Source: Dehalococcoidia bacterium (GTDB lineage Bacteria > Chloroflexota > Dehalococcoidia > Dehalococcoidales > UBA3254). From it: a stretch of 7,805 nt of DNA. A program made the translations under genes and the position numbers. The notes under the pieces are model-generated. The model worked only from the letters and a program-made list of their open reading frames with translations. It was not told where the DNA came from and did not search any database. Location of the stretch: NCBI GenBank assembly GCA_030691835.1, contig JAUYDO010000025.1, forward strand, positions 1-7,805, read 5' to 3'. The number at the start of each line of letters is the position of its first letter. Position 1 is the stretch's first letter. This document shows, in pieces, positions 6,997-7,805 of this stretch.

Positions 6997-7120
6997 GCGA
7001 TTTCCGGTGTTCTTCTAACACTAAAGTATTAAGTTACCTCTGAAGAAACGGACTATCCGGTTATTCAAATTGTGATCCCGAGGTCATATAAGCTCGGAGT
7101 GTAGTCTCCTGCCGAAGCCA
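6997..7120. other. Non-coding stretch between the small ORF and the second lipoprotein
   Basis: I see no ORF of note here. One short inverted repeat, CCGAG (7078-7082) with CTCGG (7093-7097), has a 10-base loop and no U tract. This divergent region probably holds upstream control sequence for both directions. Confidence 0.3.
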
Positions 7121-7152
7121 ATATTGCCTTGCTCATGAAGAAGCAATATAAT
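7121..7152 (+). promoter_or_regulatory. Candidate promoter overlapped by an inverted repeat
   Basis: TTGCCT (7124-7129) and a perfect TATAAT (7147-7152) are spaced by 17 bases, a sigma70-type promoter that would start near 7159, about 35 bases before the lipoprotein ATG. The same bases form an inverted repeat: ATATTGC (7121-7127) pairs with GCAATAT (7143-7149), and CTT (7128-7130) pairs with AAG (7138-7140), leaving a two-base bulge and a seven-base loop. Because the arms cover the -35 and -10 boxes, the repeat could be an operator for a dimeric repressor. No repressor gene is in the window. Confidence 0.5.
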
Positions 7153-7193
7153 GCAAGTGAAACACCGTTACTCGAGGATAAGAGGGCGAGGGG

Positions 7194-7805
7194 ATGTTCA
7201 AGACAAGGCTTCTGGCGCTGATACTTCTCCTTTTGTTGACGACAAGCTGCGTGAGTCCAGCCGCTGCTCCTATGACCGAATCTCCCACACCAAAGCCATC
7301 AGTACCCTTGGCGCCAGCTAGCTTCGTCCTGGGCGACCTGACTATCACCCCGACGGCAATTATGGCTGGTGAGAAGGTAACTTACTCAATCCAGGTGAGC
7401 AATATCGGCGGCACTGAGGGCAGCTACACGGTGGTCTTCAAATACAAGAGTTCCGGAGGATCCCTCGGTTCAGAGAATGTAGAAGTAACACTAAAGCCGG
7501 GGCAAACCAAAACAGCGACGCTCACCAAGACACAGAATGAATCGGGCACGTATTTTATTAACGTTAACGACAAGGGCAGCCAGTATACTGTAACGCCACG
7601 CTTGGCAACTAAACCCTTTGCCCGTCAGACAAGTATAGAAGTTGTGACCAACAATGCGGCAGTCTTTAATCCTAAGGGGGGGAATCAGACAAGGATTGTT
7701 CGCACTCAAGATGGTGTTTTCACTGCATATATAGTCGAACATAATGGCGATTTTGACCATGAATGGCGATTGGCAAAAAGACAATCAGATGGTATCTGGG
7801 CGGTT
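7194..7805 (+). CDS. Lipoprotein with Ig/CARDB-like domain, 3' partial
   Basis: The frame from ATG at 7194 stays open for 204 codons to the last base of the window, so the C-terminus is missing. AGAGGG at 7181-7186, seven bases upstream, is a good ribosome binding site. Residues 1-19 are a lipoprotein signal: MFKTR, a Leu-rich core, then TTSC with Cys19; the Thr at position -3 is not ideal for a lipobox. A Pro/Thr/Ala-rich tether covers about 21-42. Residues about 43-133 (FVLGDLTITP, AGEKVTYSIQVSNIGGTEG, VTLKPGQTKTATLT, SGTYFINV) form a beta-sandwich of the CARDB or Ig-like type seen in surface adhesion and cell-wall proteins. From about 148 on, beta-rich sequence with TRIVRTQDGVFTAYIVEHNG resembles the start of a BNR/sialidase-like propeller, which is uncertain as it is cut off. 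The tether-plus-beta design matches the lipoprotein at 2550-4511, so both may work at the cell surface. Confidence 0.85.
   Translation, partial: MFKTRLLALILLLLLTTSCVSPAAAPMTESPTPKPSVPLAPASFVLGDLTITPTAIMAGEKVTYSIQVSNIGGTEGSYTVVFKYKSSGGSLGSENVEVTLKPGQTKTATLTKTQNESGTYFINVNDKGSQYTVTPRLATKPFARQTSIEVVTNNAAVFNPKGGNQTRIVRTQDGVFTAYIVEHNGDFDHEWRLAKRQSDGIWAV

Noticed and set aside
4523..7045. GTTAC-n-TCT words near 4524 and 7033 as direct repeats flanking the AT-rich insert.
   Set aside because: The match is only about 8 of 9 bases, which is expected by chance, and there is no integrase or tRNA beside it.
7135..7221. Short plus-strand ORF (MKKQYNASETP...) overlapping the start of the second lipoprotein, a possible leader peptide.
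   Set aside because: No ribosome binding site precedes it, and its ATG lies upstream of the predicted transcription start near 7159.
7133..7348. Minus-strand ORF across the start of the second lipoprotein.
   Set aside because: The plus strand has a good ribosome binding site, signal peptide and domain; the antisense frame has none.
7491..7784. Minus-strand ORF of 97 codons within the second lipoprotein.
   Set aside because: It is antisense to a plus-strand frame that is open for 204 codons and reads as beta-rich protein.

Overview
The window looks like a bacterial chromosome fragment. I infer, without being able to test it, an environmental Chloroflexota of the Dehalococcoidia type. The reasons are the PAS/GAF hybrid histidine kinase style, the lipoproteins with Pro/Ala/Thr-rich linkers behind a lipobox, and moderate GC in most genes. 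No rRNA, tRNA, CRISPR array, transposase or integrase is visible.

Layout. Bases 2-2410 hold a hybrid histidine kinase (PAS-GAF-PAS-HisKA-HATPase-REC) whose 5' end lies outside the window. The reading frame is interrupted by one in-frame TGA at 920-922, exactly at the GAF/second-PAS junction. It therefore reads as two pieces, 2-922 and 956-2410, in the same frame. After a 139-base gap, 2550-4511 encodes a 653-residue lipoprotein with a proline-rich tether and two beta-rich, propeller-like halves. Bases 4512-4663 are a convergent intergenic stretch.

Bases 4664-6781 on the minus strand encode a 705-residue ABC/SMC-like ATPase with a CPFC zinc-hook motif. It resembles the AAA_13 / RloC-PrrC group of anticodon-nuclease and phage-defence ATPases. 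This gene is clearly more AT-rich than its surroundings (21 G+C of 60 at 5581-5640, against 35 of 60 at 4081-4140), which suggests horizontal acquisition. Upstream of it on the same strand are a good ribosome binding site, a strong promoter candidate and a 56-codon small ORF (6826-6996).

A second lipoprotein gene begins at 7194 on the plus strand and runs open to the end of the window. It has an Ig/CARDB-like domain followed by the start of what may be a propeller. It is preceded by a promoter candidate that lies inside an inverted repeat.

How the genes relate: the kinase and the two lipoproteins look like native sensing and cell-surface genes. The ATPase looks like a solitary defence gene dropped between them, with no restriction-modification partner in view. 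The most interesting points are the single stop codon in the kinase, the RloC-like ATPase with its unresolved C-terminal nuclease motifs, the unannotated small ORF above it, and the operator-like repeat over the promoter of the second lipoprotein.
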